Below the pieces are notes generated by a model. It was not told the origin of the DNA. It saw nothing but the letters and a program-made list of their open reading frames with translations, and ran no database searches. A program made the position numbers and the translations under genes. 64,000 bases of DNA from JAWKTM01 sp041399085 (lineage in GTDB: Bacteria > Planctomycetota > Planctomycetia > Pirellulales > Pirellulaceae): the NCBI GenBank assembly GCA_041399085.1, contig JAWKTM010000013.1, positions 1-64,000 of the forward strand, in the 5' to 3' direction. Position 1 is the first letter of the stretch, and every line of letters begins with the position of its first letter. This document shows positions 56,303 to 64,000 of this stretch, in pieces.

Positions 56303-56977
56303 TTAGAAATCCGACTCGGGCTCGCCGATCCGACGCAGGTATTCGGCCAAGCGGGCCTGAAAATCCAACAGCATCTGCCATTGCCGTTGATCCAGCGTCA
56401 CGCGTTCCAGCTTGTCGTTCGATTGGACCGTACGGAGCAGGCTGCGAACTCGGACGTGAAAAAACTCGAGCAACTCGGCCAACTGAGCGGCTTGACCAGG
56501 CGACATGCGATCGGGCAACTCCGGCGGCTCCAGGCAGTGCAGCGTGGCCTGCAAATCGTCGGTGCCGTAGTTCAGCTCGAACTCGAAGGACGAACCTTGC
56601 TGGCCGGACGAATCCTTGCCGGCCGTTCCCTGCGATGGAGACGGAGCGGCGCCGCGAAGTTGCGACAGTCGCCCCGCGATTTGCTCGCGACTGCCGAACA
56701 GCAACACCGTGCGGCCGACGGTAATCATGTCGCCGTAGCGCAGAATGCGAAGCTGCGTATCCTCGCCATTGACCTTGGTGCCGTTCGTGCTTTCGAGATC
56801 GGTGAGCACCAACCGATCGTTGTCTTCCTGAACCTTGAGATGAAAGCGGCTGACGCGTTCATCGTTCAGTTGGATCGAATTACCTTCCTCGCGGCCGATC
56901 GTGATCGGCGGCTCCAGATTTTGAAACAAGCGCCCGCGATCCGCGCCGTCCATTATGCGTAAAGTGATCCGGGCCAT
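56303..56977 (-). CDS. FHA domain protein
   Basis: A 224-residue protein with an N-terminal forkhead-associated domain, which binds phosphothreonine. The domain is seen in ITIGREEGNSIQLNDERVSRFH with the conserved Gly-Arg, Ser-Arg and His residues, then LESTNGTKVNG with the Asn-Gly turn. The C-terminal half (about 130-220) is an uncharacterised helical region (AAQLAELLEFFHVRVRSLLRT, RQWQMLLDFQARLAEYL). Signalling by Ser/Thr kinases is expected. It lies 110 bases upstream of dnaE on the same strand. Confidence 0.85.
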   Translation of the reverse strand: MARITLRIMDGADRGRLFQNLEPPITIGREEGNSIQLNDERVSRFHLKVQEDNDRLVLTDLESTNGTKVNGEDTQLRILRYGDMITVGRTVLLFGSREQIAGRLSQLRGAAPSPSQGTAGKDSSGQQGSSFEFELNYGTDDLQATLHCLEPPELPDRMSPGQAAQLAELLEFFHVRVRSLLRTVQSNDKLERVTLDQRQWQMLLDFQARLAEYLRRIGEPESDF

Positions 56978-57167
56978 GAATTTTGCGGAGAAGATAAGGG
57001 CGAGGGGGCGTGCCGAAATTCCTGTTCCAGAAGCGCTTATAGCATCCGGCGGAAACGATGGTCAAGGCGCGGAGCCGATTTTAGGTTATCCCCTCGCCGC
57101 GAACCGAGTCCGCGAAAGCGAGAAAACGCATCTTCATTCGCGGGCGTTGCGGGCGACAGGGCCGAGT

Positions 57168-57500
57168 TCAATTCGACGCGGCGGTGATCGTTTCAAGTCC
57201 CGCTCGCGCTTCCGCCGCCGTGGGCCGCGCCAGTTGATCGACCACTTGGCCGTCTCGCAAGAACACGAGCGTCGGCCAGAGCTTGACCTTAAATCCCCGT
57301 CCCAACGGTTTGCCCTTTCCGTCCGCCACGCGCACGTGTTGAACCTGCGGGAACTCGCGCAACAACTCGGCCAAATCCGGCGAGAAGCCAGCACAAATCC
57401 CACACCAGTTCGCGCCGAACTCCAGCAAAACTGGCCCAGCCATCGCCTCGATTTCCTCGCGCGATAAGCTCGATTCGTGATAGACGGGATCGAATGGCAT
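57168..57500 (-). CDS. Thioredoxin-like protein
   Basis: A 110-residue thioredoxin-fold protein. The redox motif is WCGIC (in EFGANWCGICAGFSP), unlike the WCGPC of ordinary thioredoxin; this changes the redox potential. The cis-proline is in KLWPTLVFLRDGQV. There is no signal peptide, so it is probably cytoplasmic. It may reduce a specific partner. It stands between the FHA and Uma2 genes with wide spacing, so its transcript is probably separate. Confidence 0.85.
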   Translation of the reverse strand: MPFDPVYHESSLSREEIEAMAGPVLLEFGANWCGICAGFSPDLAELLREFPQVQHVRVADGKGKPLGRGFKVKLWPTLVFLRDGQVVDQLARPTAAEARAGLETITAASN

Positions 57501-57623
57501 GGCGGCGCTCTACCTTTTCATCGAATATCGCTGTAGTGGATTCAGCACGAATTCTGAGACGCTTACGAACACCGGTCGTGAAGCGAATTAAATGCCAGCA
57601 CTCAGTTCCAAAGTTCGCTTGAG

Positions 57624-58247
57624 CTAGAGGTAAAAGAATGCCGCGTCGATACTTAAAGAAATGGATAACGATTCGTTCGACGCGAACTCACGTCGTCGAC
57701 AATAAGTGGACTTGTCGACATCCGGTTGGTCGTAGAGTTCAACGCGGCCTTCCCTTAAGTTCACGATTGCGTAGACGGGAATCCTTGCCGCGGCGTAAAT
57801 CCGTTGCTTCGTGCTGCGGTCGAATTCCAATGAGCTATGCGCTACTTCGATCACGAGTACCACATCTTCGGCGCAAGGAACTCTCTCTATGTAATCTTCC
57901 ACCGCCCCGCGCAGAACAGCCGCATCTGGCTCGGGTTCCTGAAAGTCCGATAGCCTGACCGGCAACTGCGTCTGCAAACAATACCCAAGTTCCGCAAAAC
58001 GTTCGGTCAGAGCTTGCAACTTGCGAACCGCAGCCGCGTGTTTGCGGCCATGATTCATCGCAGCATCGTCCGTGTCGCAGTTGTCCTGATGAACGACCAG
58101 TCCGTCAATTAATTCCAAACGGTTTGCTTCGGGCAAAATGCCACTAGCGATCATTTGATGATATTGATCCGCCGAGAGCCGAGTGAGCGATGGGGCTCGG
58201 CCCGCAGCTATTTCTTCCAGCAGCTTGTCCGGCGCGGAACGAATCAT
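57624..58247 (-). CDS. Uma2-family (DUF820) PD-(D/E)xK nuclease-like protein
   Basis: A 207-residue Uma2 protein with a restriction-endonuclease-like fold. The core is EPEPDAAVLRG (metal Asp), VVLVIEVAHSSLEFD (the E-x-x position) and STKQRIYAAARIPVYAIVNL, which fit the family. LSADQYHQMIASGILPEANRLELIDG forms the N-terminal part. Members are abundant in cyanobacteria and planctomycetes, with no proven role and loose links to transposition. The start lies three bases after the thiC stop, so it is translated from the thiC message. Confidence 0.85.
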   Translation of the reverse strand: MIRSAPDKLLEEIAAGRAPSLTRLSADQYHQMIASGILPEANRLELIDGLVVHQDNCDTDDAAMNHGRKHAAAVRKLQALTERFAELGYCLQTQLPVRLSDFQEPEPDAAVLRGAVEDYIERVPCAEDVVLVIEVAHSSLEFDRSTKQRIYAAARIPVYAIVNLREGRVELYDQPDVDKSTYCRRREFASNESLSISLSIDAAFFYL

Positions 58248-58250
58248 AAC

Positions 58251-59585
58251 TCAGCTCTTACCAGCCGTTTCCAGCGGCACCAGTTCGCCCTCGGACGACA
58301 TCTTGCGGATGTCCTCGGTGATTTTCATCGAGCAATACTTGGGGCCGCACATGCTGCAAAAATGAGCCGACTTGAACGTGTCTTGCGGCAACGTTTCGTC
58401 GTGAAACGAGCGGGCCGTTTCGGGATCCAACGCCAAGCGGAATTGCTCGTTCCAATCGAACTCGAAACGCGCCTTCGAGAGCGCGTCGTCGCGGCGTTGG
58501 GCGTTCTTGCGATGGCGAGCCAAGTCGGCGGCGTGCGCGGCGATTTTGTAGGCGACCACGCCTTGCTTCACGTCGTCGTTGTTCGGCAACCCCAGATGTT
58601 CCTTCGGCGTCACGTAGCACAGCATCGCCGCGCCGCTCCAACCGGCCAGAGCGCCGCCAATCGCGCTGGTAATGTGGTCGTATCCCGGCGCGATGTCGGT
58701 CACCAATGGGCCGAGAACGTAGAACGGCGCGCCTTTGCAGACTTCAATCTGTCGCTTGATATTCATGTCGATTTGGTCCATCGGGATGTGCCCCGGACCT
58801 TCGACCATCACTTGCGTGCCGTTGTCCCAACCTCGCTGAGTCAACTCGCCCAAGACATCCAACTCGGCGAACTGCGCTTCATCGCTGGCGTCGGCGATGC
58901 TGCCCGGTCGCAAACCATCGCCCAGGCTCCAAGTCACGTCGTACTCGCGCATGATCGCGCATAGATCGTCGAAATGTTCGTACAGCGGATTCTGTTTGCG
59001 GTGCGTCATCATCCACTTGGCGATCAGCGAACCGCCGCGGCTGACGATGCCCGTGACGCGATTGGTTGTCAGATGAAGATGTTCGAGCAGCACGCCGCAG
59101 TGAATCGTCATGTAGTCGACGCCCTGCTTCGCTTGGTGCTCGACCATGTCCAGGAAATGCTGAGGCCGCATGTCCTCGATGTTGCCGCCTAGCTCCTCCA
59201 GCATTTGGTAAATCGGCACGGTACCGATCGGCACGGGCGAGGCTTCGATGATCGCCGTGCGGATCCGGTCGATGTCCTTGCCGGTCGACAAATCCATCAC
59301 GGTGTCGGCGCCGTAGTGAACCGAGGTGTGCAGCTTTTCCAGCTCGCCCTCGATATCGCTGGTCACCGCGCTATTGCCGATGTTGGCATTGATCTTGCAC
59401 TTGGCGGCAATCCCAATGCACATCGGCTCGAGCCGCTTTGTCAGATGCACCTTGTTGGCGGGAATGACCATGCGTCCCGCGGCCACCTCGTCACGGATTA
59501 ACTCCGGCGACAACTCCTCGCGCTGAGCGACGTATTCCATTTCCGGCGTAATCTGACCAGCACGAGCGGCTTCGAGTTGGGTCAT
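58251..59585 (-). CDS. thiC: Phosphomethylpyrimidine synthase ThiC
   Basis: A radical SAM enzyme that rearranges 5-aminoimidazole ribotide to the HMP phosphate half of thiamine. The start at 59585 (MTQLEAARAGQITPEM) gives 444 residues, typical of the short bacterial form; an upstream reading adds an unrelated stretch. The iron-sulphur cysteines are in FCSMCGPKYCSMKI near the C terminus (CX2CX4C). Zinc ligands and substrate contacts lie in MTIHCGV and VEGPGHIPMDQID. I looked for a TPP riboswitch upstream (59586-59838) and saw no thi-box core. The Uma2 gene is coupled behind it. Confidence 0.96.
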   Translation of the reverse strand: MTQLEAARAGQITPEMEYVAQREELSPELIRDEVAAGRMVIPANKVHLTKRLEPMCIGIAAKCKINANIGNSAVTSDIEGELEKLHTSVHYGADTVMDLSTGKDIDRIRTAIIEASPVPIGTVPIYQMLEELGGNIEDMRPQHFLDMVEHQAKQGVDYMTIHCGVLLEHLHLTTNRVTGIVSRGGSLIAKWMMTHRKQNPLYEHFDDLCAIMREYDVTWSLGDGLRPGSIADASDEAQFAELDVLGELTQRGWDNGTQVMVEGPGHIPMDQIDMNIKRQIEVCKGAPFYVLGPLVTDIAPGYDHITSAIGGALAGWSGAAMLCYVTPKEHLGLPNNDDVKQGVVAYKIAAHAADLARHRKNAQRRDDALSKARFEFDWNEQFRLALDPETARSFHDETLPQDTFKSAHFCSMCGPKYCSMKITEDIRKMSSEGELVPLETAGKS

Positions 59586-59838
59586 CGGCGAGCGACCTCC
59601 GTGGTAAGAGAAGCGTTCCGCGAACGAGCGAAAACGCTGTGAAAATCGGGTGTTTGATGCAACTTCGGTGTCGCTCGATATCGTAGCCCTCACCTGTCGG
59701 TTGTCAATTCGACGACCACTTTGGGCGCTGTGCCTTCAACGGCGGCGTGGGCCACGACATGGAGCGAGCATGGACGCGAATCGCCTGCCGATGTGCGAAA
59801 GCAATGCCACTGTCACTTGTCTTCGAGAAAGGAATGCA

Positions 59839-60320
59839 ATGAGTCAAATTCCAGAAACTCCCGGGCCTGTTCATGATCTCGGCGTCGCGGCCAGCAAAGT
59901 CAAAGGACCAGCCGTCGCCCTAATTGTGGTCGCGGTCATTAACGTGCTGATCGCGATTCTTCGCTAGTCAGCACATTCGGCGCGCTCACCGGCCAGAACC
60001 AACAAGTGCTGGAAATGGAGCAGCAGCTTCAACAGGTCGAAGGGCGCCGAGGGTTTCGATCCGGCGTTCGTGATGCAGATGGTGCAAGCAGGCGGCGTGG
60101 CGGGCGTCGCAATTCAATATCCCCGCCCTGATCATTTCCGCGGTGATCGGCCCACGGCGCGATGAAGATGATGAAGCTTCAATCCAAAGGGTTGGCCACG
60201 CCGCGTCGACTTCGCCATGATTCCTTGCCTGTCGCCATGCTGCTCACTGGCCTGCCGATTGGCATTCAGTCGCTCGTCACGCTGAAGGACCCGGCGGTTC
60301 AAACAGCATACCGATCATAA
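59839..60320 (+). pseudogene. Planctomycete membrane protein, frameshifted as sequenced
   Basis: A small membrane protein whose frame is broken several times. It starts at 59839 after AAAGGA with MSQIPETPGPVHDLG and a hydrophobic segment (PAVALIVVAVINVLIAIL). Joined across frames the rest reads ALTGQNQQVLEMEQQLQQVE, then EGFDPAFVMQMVQAGG, then NIPALIISAVI, GAMKMMKLQSKGLA, FAMIPCLSPCC and GLPIGIQSLVTLKDPAVQTA, with a stop at 60320. The C-terminal PCxSPCC and GLPxGI segment is common in planctomycete membrane proteins. At least five frame changes are needed, so it is either a decaying gene or badly sequenced. Confidence 0.6.
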
Positions 60321-60357
60321 TCTCAGGCGTCGAAAAACGCCGAATGCAGTTCAGAAC

Positions 60358-60409
60358 GGCCGAAGGATACACCGACAGCAGCGCGGACTTGGAGATGTAC
60401 CCTTCGGCC
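60358..60409. repeat. Inverted repeat between convergent damaged genes
   Basis: GGCCGAAGGATAC at 60358-60370 pairs with GTACCCTTCGGCC at 60397-60409 with one mismatch, around a 26-base loop. It lies 38 bases after the plus-strand gene stop and 52 before the end of the minus-strand gene. It may be a bidirectional terminator; no T tract follows. Confidence 0.4.
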
Positions 60410-60460
60410 AATCGTTGATAATTGCCGAGACTGACGCGCCAGTGGTGAGGCGATGTCGCG

Positions 60461-60960
60461 TTAGCCCGCGAACGGATAGGCGGTATTGCCGATTTGCCCC
60501 TTCAGGCCGTAGAGCTGACCAGGAAGATGATCAATAGAATGAAACTGGCGGGTCCAGCGGGATGTAATTCAAGCAGGGAACGAGATTGCAAATCGCCGAT
60601 ATTACCCACCACAGGCCGATTGTCGCACCGCAATCACCCTGGTCCGCCTGTCCTTGTGCGGCGAAGTAGTCGGCATAGGACTTCGGAATCCTTGAGCCTA
60701 AGAAAACGCCCAAATGAGATTGAACAGGGATCATGTATAACCATGTTTGTCCTGAGATATCTCACGATATTGTTCGGGCACGGCTTTAGCTGCACAGCGA
60801 ATAGATAACTGATGAACGCCAAGATCGCCAAGCCTACAGCCAAGCCGACCAAAGCGATTACCACAATTAAAGCGATCGGAATTTCGGGCTGCGGCTGCGA
60901 ATACGGATCGAACTGAGGTCCGGTATCTCATTGTCCGGAAACCGAGGCCGAATGAATCAT
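60461..60960 (-). pseudogene. Membrane protein, frameshifted as sequenced
   Basis: A membrane protein of about 165 residues read in pieces. The start at 60960 overlaps the stop of the upstream 30-residue peptide (ATGA). Joined across frames it reads FASVS near the start, FDPYSQPQPEIPIALIVVIALVGLAVG and AFISYLFAVQLK, then MIPV, GSRIPKSYADYFAAQG, GDCGATIGLWWVISAICNLVPCLNY and LYGLKGQIGNTAYPFAG before the stop at 60461. Segments like YFAAQG and CNLVPCLN occur in planctomycete proteins of unknown role. Several frame changes are needed. Function unknown. Confidence 0.55.
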
Positions 60961-61049
60961 CTGGCGAATCCAGCGGACGCAAAGAATGCAAGAAACACCG
61001 CAATCAGGAGTCCGATAACTCCAAGTCGTTTGATGCGAACAAGCAACAT
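60957..61049 (-). CDS. 30-residue single-span membrane peptide
   Basis: A short reading frame too small for usual gene finders: MLLVRIKRLGVIGLLIA followed by VFLAFFASAGFAR. It begins at 61049, with AGGA eight bases upstream, and is one hydrophobic helix with basic residues at the N terminus, so it is a membrane peptide or a leader peptide. Its stop overlaps the start of the next gene (ATGA), so translation is coupled. The 255 bases upstream hold no gene. The good ribosome site and overlap support it, but the size makes it tentative. Confidence 0.5.
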   Translation of the reverse strand: MLLVRIKRLGVIGLLIAVFLAFFASAGFAR

Positions 61050-61304
61050 CGAATCCAATCCTTTCTTAACGTGAGTTTTGCAGATGCCGTCGGACGGCAA
61101 CCATCCGTCTCGATATCCTATCTGCTACAGAAGAACAGAAAAGGGCTGATTTTGCAACAAGCGTTCGCGAGAAATCGCAGAGAACCTGTAATCCCCTCCA
61201 ATGCCGCTTGATCGGACAAGAGCGACGCAATTCATTCACTTTCGCGTCGCGATTGAGTTTCGGAGAATGGTGACAATGGCCGATACTTTCGGTCGGACGC
61301 CCGA

Positions 61305-64000
61305 TCAATCGACATAGATGAACTCGTTCAAGCTCAACAGGACCTGACAGAAATCGGCGAGCGCGAGTTCGGCCGCGGGTTGTTTACCGTCGGCTTGATA
61401 CGACTGCATTTGCTTCGCGACGAAGGCGACCGCGGCCGATTGTTCCGCGGCGGTCGGTTCGCGGGCCAGCGCCGTCAAGTAGGCGCGCTGGATCGAAGCC
61501 TCCGGGTCATCCGCCACTTGCACGCGAGCCGCCAGCGTTCGAGCGGCCGAGCGAACTTGATCGTTGTTCAGAAAGTGCAATGCCTGCGGAGCGATCGTCG
61601 TCGCCGGCCGATTACCGACGCTGACCAACGGTTCCGGCGCGTCGAAAATCTGCATCATCGGCACCAAGCGGCTCCGTTTGATCATGAAGTAGATGCTGCG
61701 GCGATTCATGTTCGGATCGAGCGAGCCGGGGCCGAACTGAGTCGCATCCAATCGCCCGCCCACGGCCAGCATCGCATCGCGAATCACCTCGGCTTCCAAT
61801 CGCTGAGGCTCGTATCGCCAGAAATAGTGATTGTCTGGATCGATCCGTGAATCCTCCGAATCGAATTCGCCGGTTTGCATGTAAACCGCGCTGGTCATCA
61901 TCCGCTTGTGTAGCGACTTCAGCCGCCAGCCGTCGGCAATCAATTGCGACGCCAGCCAGTCGAGCAACTCGGGATATGTCGGACGTTGGCCTTGATATCC
62001 GAAATCGTTTGGCGTGGCGACAATGCCGTGGCCGAAATGATGATGCCACACGCGATTCACGATCACGCGGGCCAGCAAATGCCCGGCGCCATATTCCGTG
62101 TCGGTGATCCAGTTAGCCAAAGCCCGCCGACGATAACTGGTTCGCCAGCCTTCGGGCGGCTCGACCTGCCAATGCGAAACCTCCGCGCTCAGCCGCTCGG
62201 CCGTGGACAACTCGGACGCGCTCGCCGATTCGGGCGATCGCATCAACGCCTGCAAAAAGCCGGTCGGCGCGACACCTTGTTTCTGATTCACGTCGCCGCG
62301 TTGCAGGAAGAACGTCTCTTTGTAAAAGTGCGGGAAACCTCGGCCGTCGGCGTGATGCGGAATCGGCTTCACGCCTTCGCTGGCGACCATCACGGTCGTC
62401 ATCTTGGGCTGGGGCTTCGCGGCTAAATGATCGGCCACGCGCTGTTGCAGTTTGCGCCATTCGGGATCCAACGTGCGATACCAAGCGATCAGCTTCTCGC
62501 GCTGTTCCGCCGTCGGCCGCGCGTCGCCGTCCAGCAAACGCAACAGTTCCACCACCGCCTGCGATTCGGATTTGCCGTCCAAACCAACCGGCGCTGGAGC
62601 CGTCGACAGCGACAGCCGCGGACGGCCGATGTTGTGCTGGTTGTTGACGTTGAATTGCAACGTGATTGTGAGCTTGGTGCCGCCGTCAAATCCGAACGGT
62701 TGCTCGGCGTGAAATACGGCCGCGTGGTCCTTGCCAAACTGTGGATCGACCGCCCAACCGGTCTTCGGGTTGTCGTCGATCGAGGCCGCGATCGAAAGAT
62801 TGCCTGTGTTCTGCTGGAACGTCGCTCGGGGATCTACCAGCTTGATCGTCTGAGCCGGCTCACTGCCCGAAAGCGGCTCGATCCGCACCGTGAAGTTGCC
62901 CAGTCCCATGTTGCCGTTGGAAGCTCGACCCGGCCCGCCTTTCACAAGAGATTCGTGCGCCAGGGCTTCCAACCGAATCGCCGTAATGTTCCGCAACTGC
63001 GTCGTCGCCGTCAGCGTGTACTGGTCGAAGTCCGGATTCTTGCCACTGGCCAACAGCGATCCGTCCGCCAGCTTCGTCAACGTGGCTCCGTCTCGCGACT
63101 TGAATTCCGACAAGTCCAGCACCATCCAGTCCGCGGTGAACTCGGGCGACTGCTTGCCCCGATCGGCCAACCAAGCGTCGAACCGCGCGGGCAACTGCTC
63201 GCGCTCGAACTTCGCCAGCTCCGCTGCCAACGGCTCGTGTTCGCGCTGCCAAGCGGCCAGTGCCTCGCGAGTCGCCTCGGGGTCCAGCTCCAATTCAATG
63301 TTGCTGCGAATCGTCGTGGCGAACGTGGCGATCAGCCGGTAATAGTCGGCCATCGGCACCGGATCGAATTTGTGATCGTGGCAACGAGCACAACCGACCG
63401 TCAACCCCAGCATCGACGTGCCCATCGTACTGACCATGTCGTCCAGTTCGTCATACCGAGCCGGCTCGAATTCCTTCTCGGTCAACTGCGTCGGAAACAC
63501 GCCCGCTCCGAGAAAACCGGTCGCCATCATCGCCAACGGATTGTCCGGCGCGATCTCATCGCCAGCCAACTGCCAGCGGACGAACTGGTCGTAAGGCATG
63601 TCGTCGTTCAACGCTCGGATCACGAAATCGCGATAGTGATAGGCGTGCGGCCGATCATAATCCTGCTCGAACCCGTGGCTTTCGGCGAACCGCGCCACGT
63701 CCAACCAGTGTCGGCCCCAACGTTCGCCGTAGTGCGGGCTCTCCAACAGCCGGTCGATCAGCTTCTCATAAGCCCGCGGGTCCGTGTCGTTCAAAAACGC
63801 CGCCGTCTCTTCGGGCGTCGGCGGCAATCCGATCAAATCGAAGTACGCCCGGCGCAGCAACGTGCGACGATCGGCCAAGCGGTTCGGCGTCAGTTGCTTC
63901 GCCTGCTGACCGGCGACAATGAATTGGTCAATCGCGCCGCGCGACCAAGCGTCGCTGGCCACTTGGGGAGGCTCGACGGACTGCAGCGGCTGGAGCGACC
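61305..64000 (-). CDS. DUF1549 / DUF1553 protein, 5' end outside the window
   Basis: A third DUF1549/DUF1553 protein, incomplete: the frame stays open to the right edge, and the GTG at 63962 is not the true start. Visible parts are DUF1549 with ARFAESHGFEQDYDRPHAYHYRDF and the heme motif VGCARCHDHKFDP, a middle region of about 300 residues (about 230-510) with a beta-sandwich character (NGNMGLGNFTVRIEPLS, ASIDDNPKTGWAVD) that looks like a carbohydrate- or discoidin-type binding module, and DUF1553 with RVIVNRVWHHHFGHGIVATP. The N-terminal PSCyt1 cytochrome part is probably beyond the edge. No DUF1501 partner is visible downstream. Confidence 0.85.
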   Translation of the reverse strand, partial: SLQPLQSVEPPQVASDAWSRGAIDQFIVAGQQAKQLTPNRLADRRTLLRRAYFDLIGLPPTPEETAAFLNDTDPRAYEKLIDRLLESPHYGERWGRHWLDVARFAESHGFEQDYDRPHAYHYRDFVIRALNDDMPYDQFVRWQLAGDEIAPDNPLAMMATGFLGAGVFPTQLTEKEFEPARYDELDDMVSTMGTSMLGLTVGCARCHDHKFDPVPMADYYRLIATFATTIRSNIELELDPEATREALAAWQREHEPLAAELAKFEREQLPARFDAWLADRGKQSPEFTADWMVLDLSEFKSRDGATLTKLADGSLLASGKNPDFDQYTLTATTQLRNITAIRLEALAHESLVKGGPGRASNGNMGLGNFTVRIEPLSGSEPAQTIKLVDPRATFQQNTGNLSIAASIDDNPKTGWAVDPQFGKDHAAVFHAEQPFGFDGGTKLTITLQFNVNNQHNIGRPRLSLSTAPAPVGLDGKSESQAVVELLRLLDGDARPTAEQREKLIAWYRTLDPEWRKLQQRVADHLAAKPQPKMTTVMVASEGVKPIPHHADGRGFPHFYKETFFLQRGDVNQKQGVAPTGFLQALMRSPESASASELSTAERLSAEVSHWQVEPPEGWRTSYRRRALANWITDTEYGAGHLLARVIVNRVWHHHFGHGIVATPNDFGYQGQRPTYPELLDWLASQLIADGWRLKSLHKRMMTSAVYMQTGEFDSEDSRIDPDNHYFWRYEPQRLEAEVIRDAMLAVGGRLDATQFGPGSLDPNMNRRSIYFMIKRSRLVPMMQIFDAPEPLVSVGNRPATTIAPQALHFLNNDQVRSAARTLAARVQVADDPEASIQRAYLTALAREPTAAEQSAAVAFVAKQMQSYQADGKQPAAELALADFCQVLLSLNEFIYVD

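Noticed and set aside
59586..59838. TPP riboswitch expected upstream of thiC.
   Set aside because: I searched by eye for the thi-box core on the minus strand and found none; a covariance search would settle it.
61066..61308. Minus-strand frame of 80 codons between the 30-residue peptide and the DUF1549 gene.
   Set aside because: It is Arg/Ser/Cys-rich with no ribosome site or recognisable feature.

Overview
The window looks like a chromosomal segment of a member of the Planctomycetota, most likely a Pirellulales-type lineage. This is inferred from families that are rare elsewhere: secreted DUF1501 proteins, PSCyt1/PSCyt2(DUF1549)/PSD1(DUF1553) proteins, a DUF1559 pseudopilin-like protein with an H-X9-DG motif, a bbp2-type porin, DUF6165, and many Tat-like or lipoprotein signals. 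I see no rRNA, tRNA, CRISPR array, insertion sequence or phage module.

Layout. 0.2-7.2 kb: a porin, a two-domain esterase, a small membrane protein, a frameshifted M20 amidohydrolase, then DUF420 and DUF6165 genes behind an orphan intrinsic terminator. 7.5-17.4 kb: a block of exported proteins (DUF1501, PPC-domain protein, BIG2/DUF1549/DUF1553 protein, small membrane protein, cytochrome/WD40/Ala-rich coiled-coil protein), closed by an intrinsic terminator. 17.5-20.0 kb: an esterase with tsaE. 20.2-26.4 kb: a second exported block (cytochrome/DUF1549/DUF1553, frameshifted DUF1501, two coupled amidohydrolases). 26.5-28.6 kb: trpB-trpA. 28.6-35.9 kb: mixed genes including DUF1559 with a lipoprotein, WD40, GDSL hydrolase, metallophosphoesterase, YihY and PRC-barrel. 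36.0-37.8 kb: pdxJ and dapA. 37.8-45.4 kb: an osmolyte locus with a TeaABC-like TRAP transporter on the minus strand, divergent from a CmcI-type methyltransferase gene and ectABCD. 45.5-48.4 kb: a secreted helical protein and two esterases. 48.5-59.6 kb: a long minus-strand run of mainly housekeeping genes (EF-G-like factor, hisA, epmA-like, dnaE, FHA, thioredoxin, Uma2, thiC). 59.8-61.0 kb: two indel-damaged membrane-protein genes and a 30-residue peptide gene. 61.3-64.0 kb: a third DUF1549/DUF1553 gene running off the right edge.

How the genes work together. The ectoine locus is the clearest pathway: EctA, EctB and EctC would make ectoine from diaminobutyrate, EctD would hydroxylate it, and the TRAP system would recover leaked or environmental ectoine. 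The secreted PSCyt/DUF1501/PPC genes recur as sets, which suggests one export-dependent machinery of unknown function.

Sequence quality. Reading-frame breaks are concentrated in 42.76-44.68 kb (ectB, ectC, ectD) and 59.97-60.96 kb, with single breaks at about 5.05, 24.02, 40.54 and 48.02 kb. Several are shortened G or T runs inside otherwise well-kept protein sequence. This points to local sequencing error as strongly as to real gene decay, so these genes are reported as frameshifted as sequenced.
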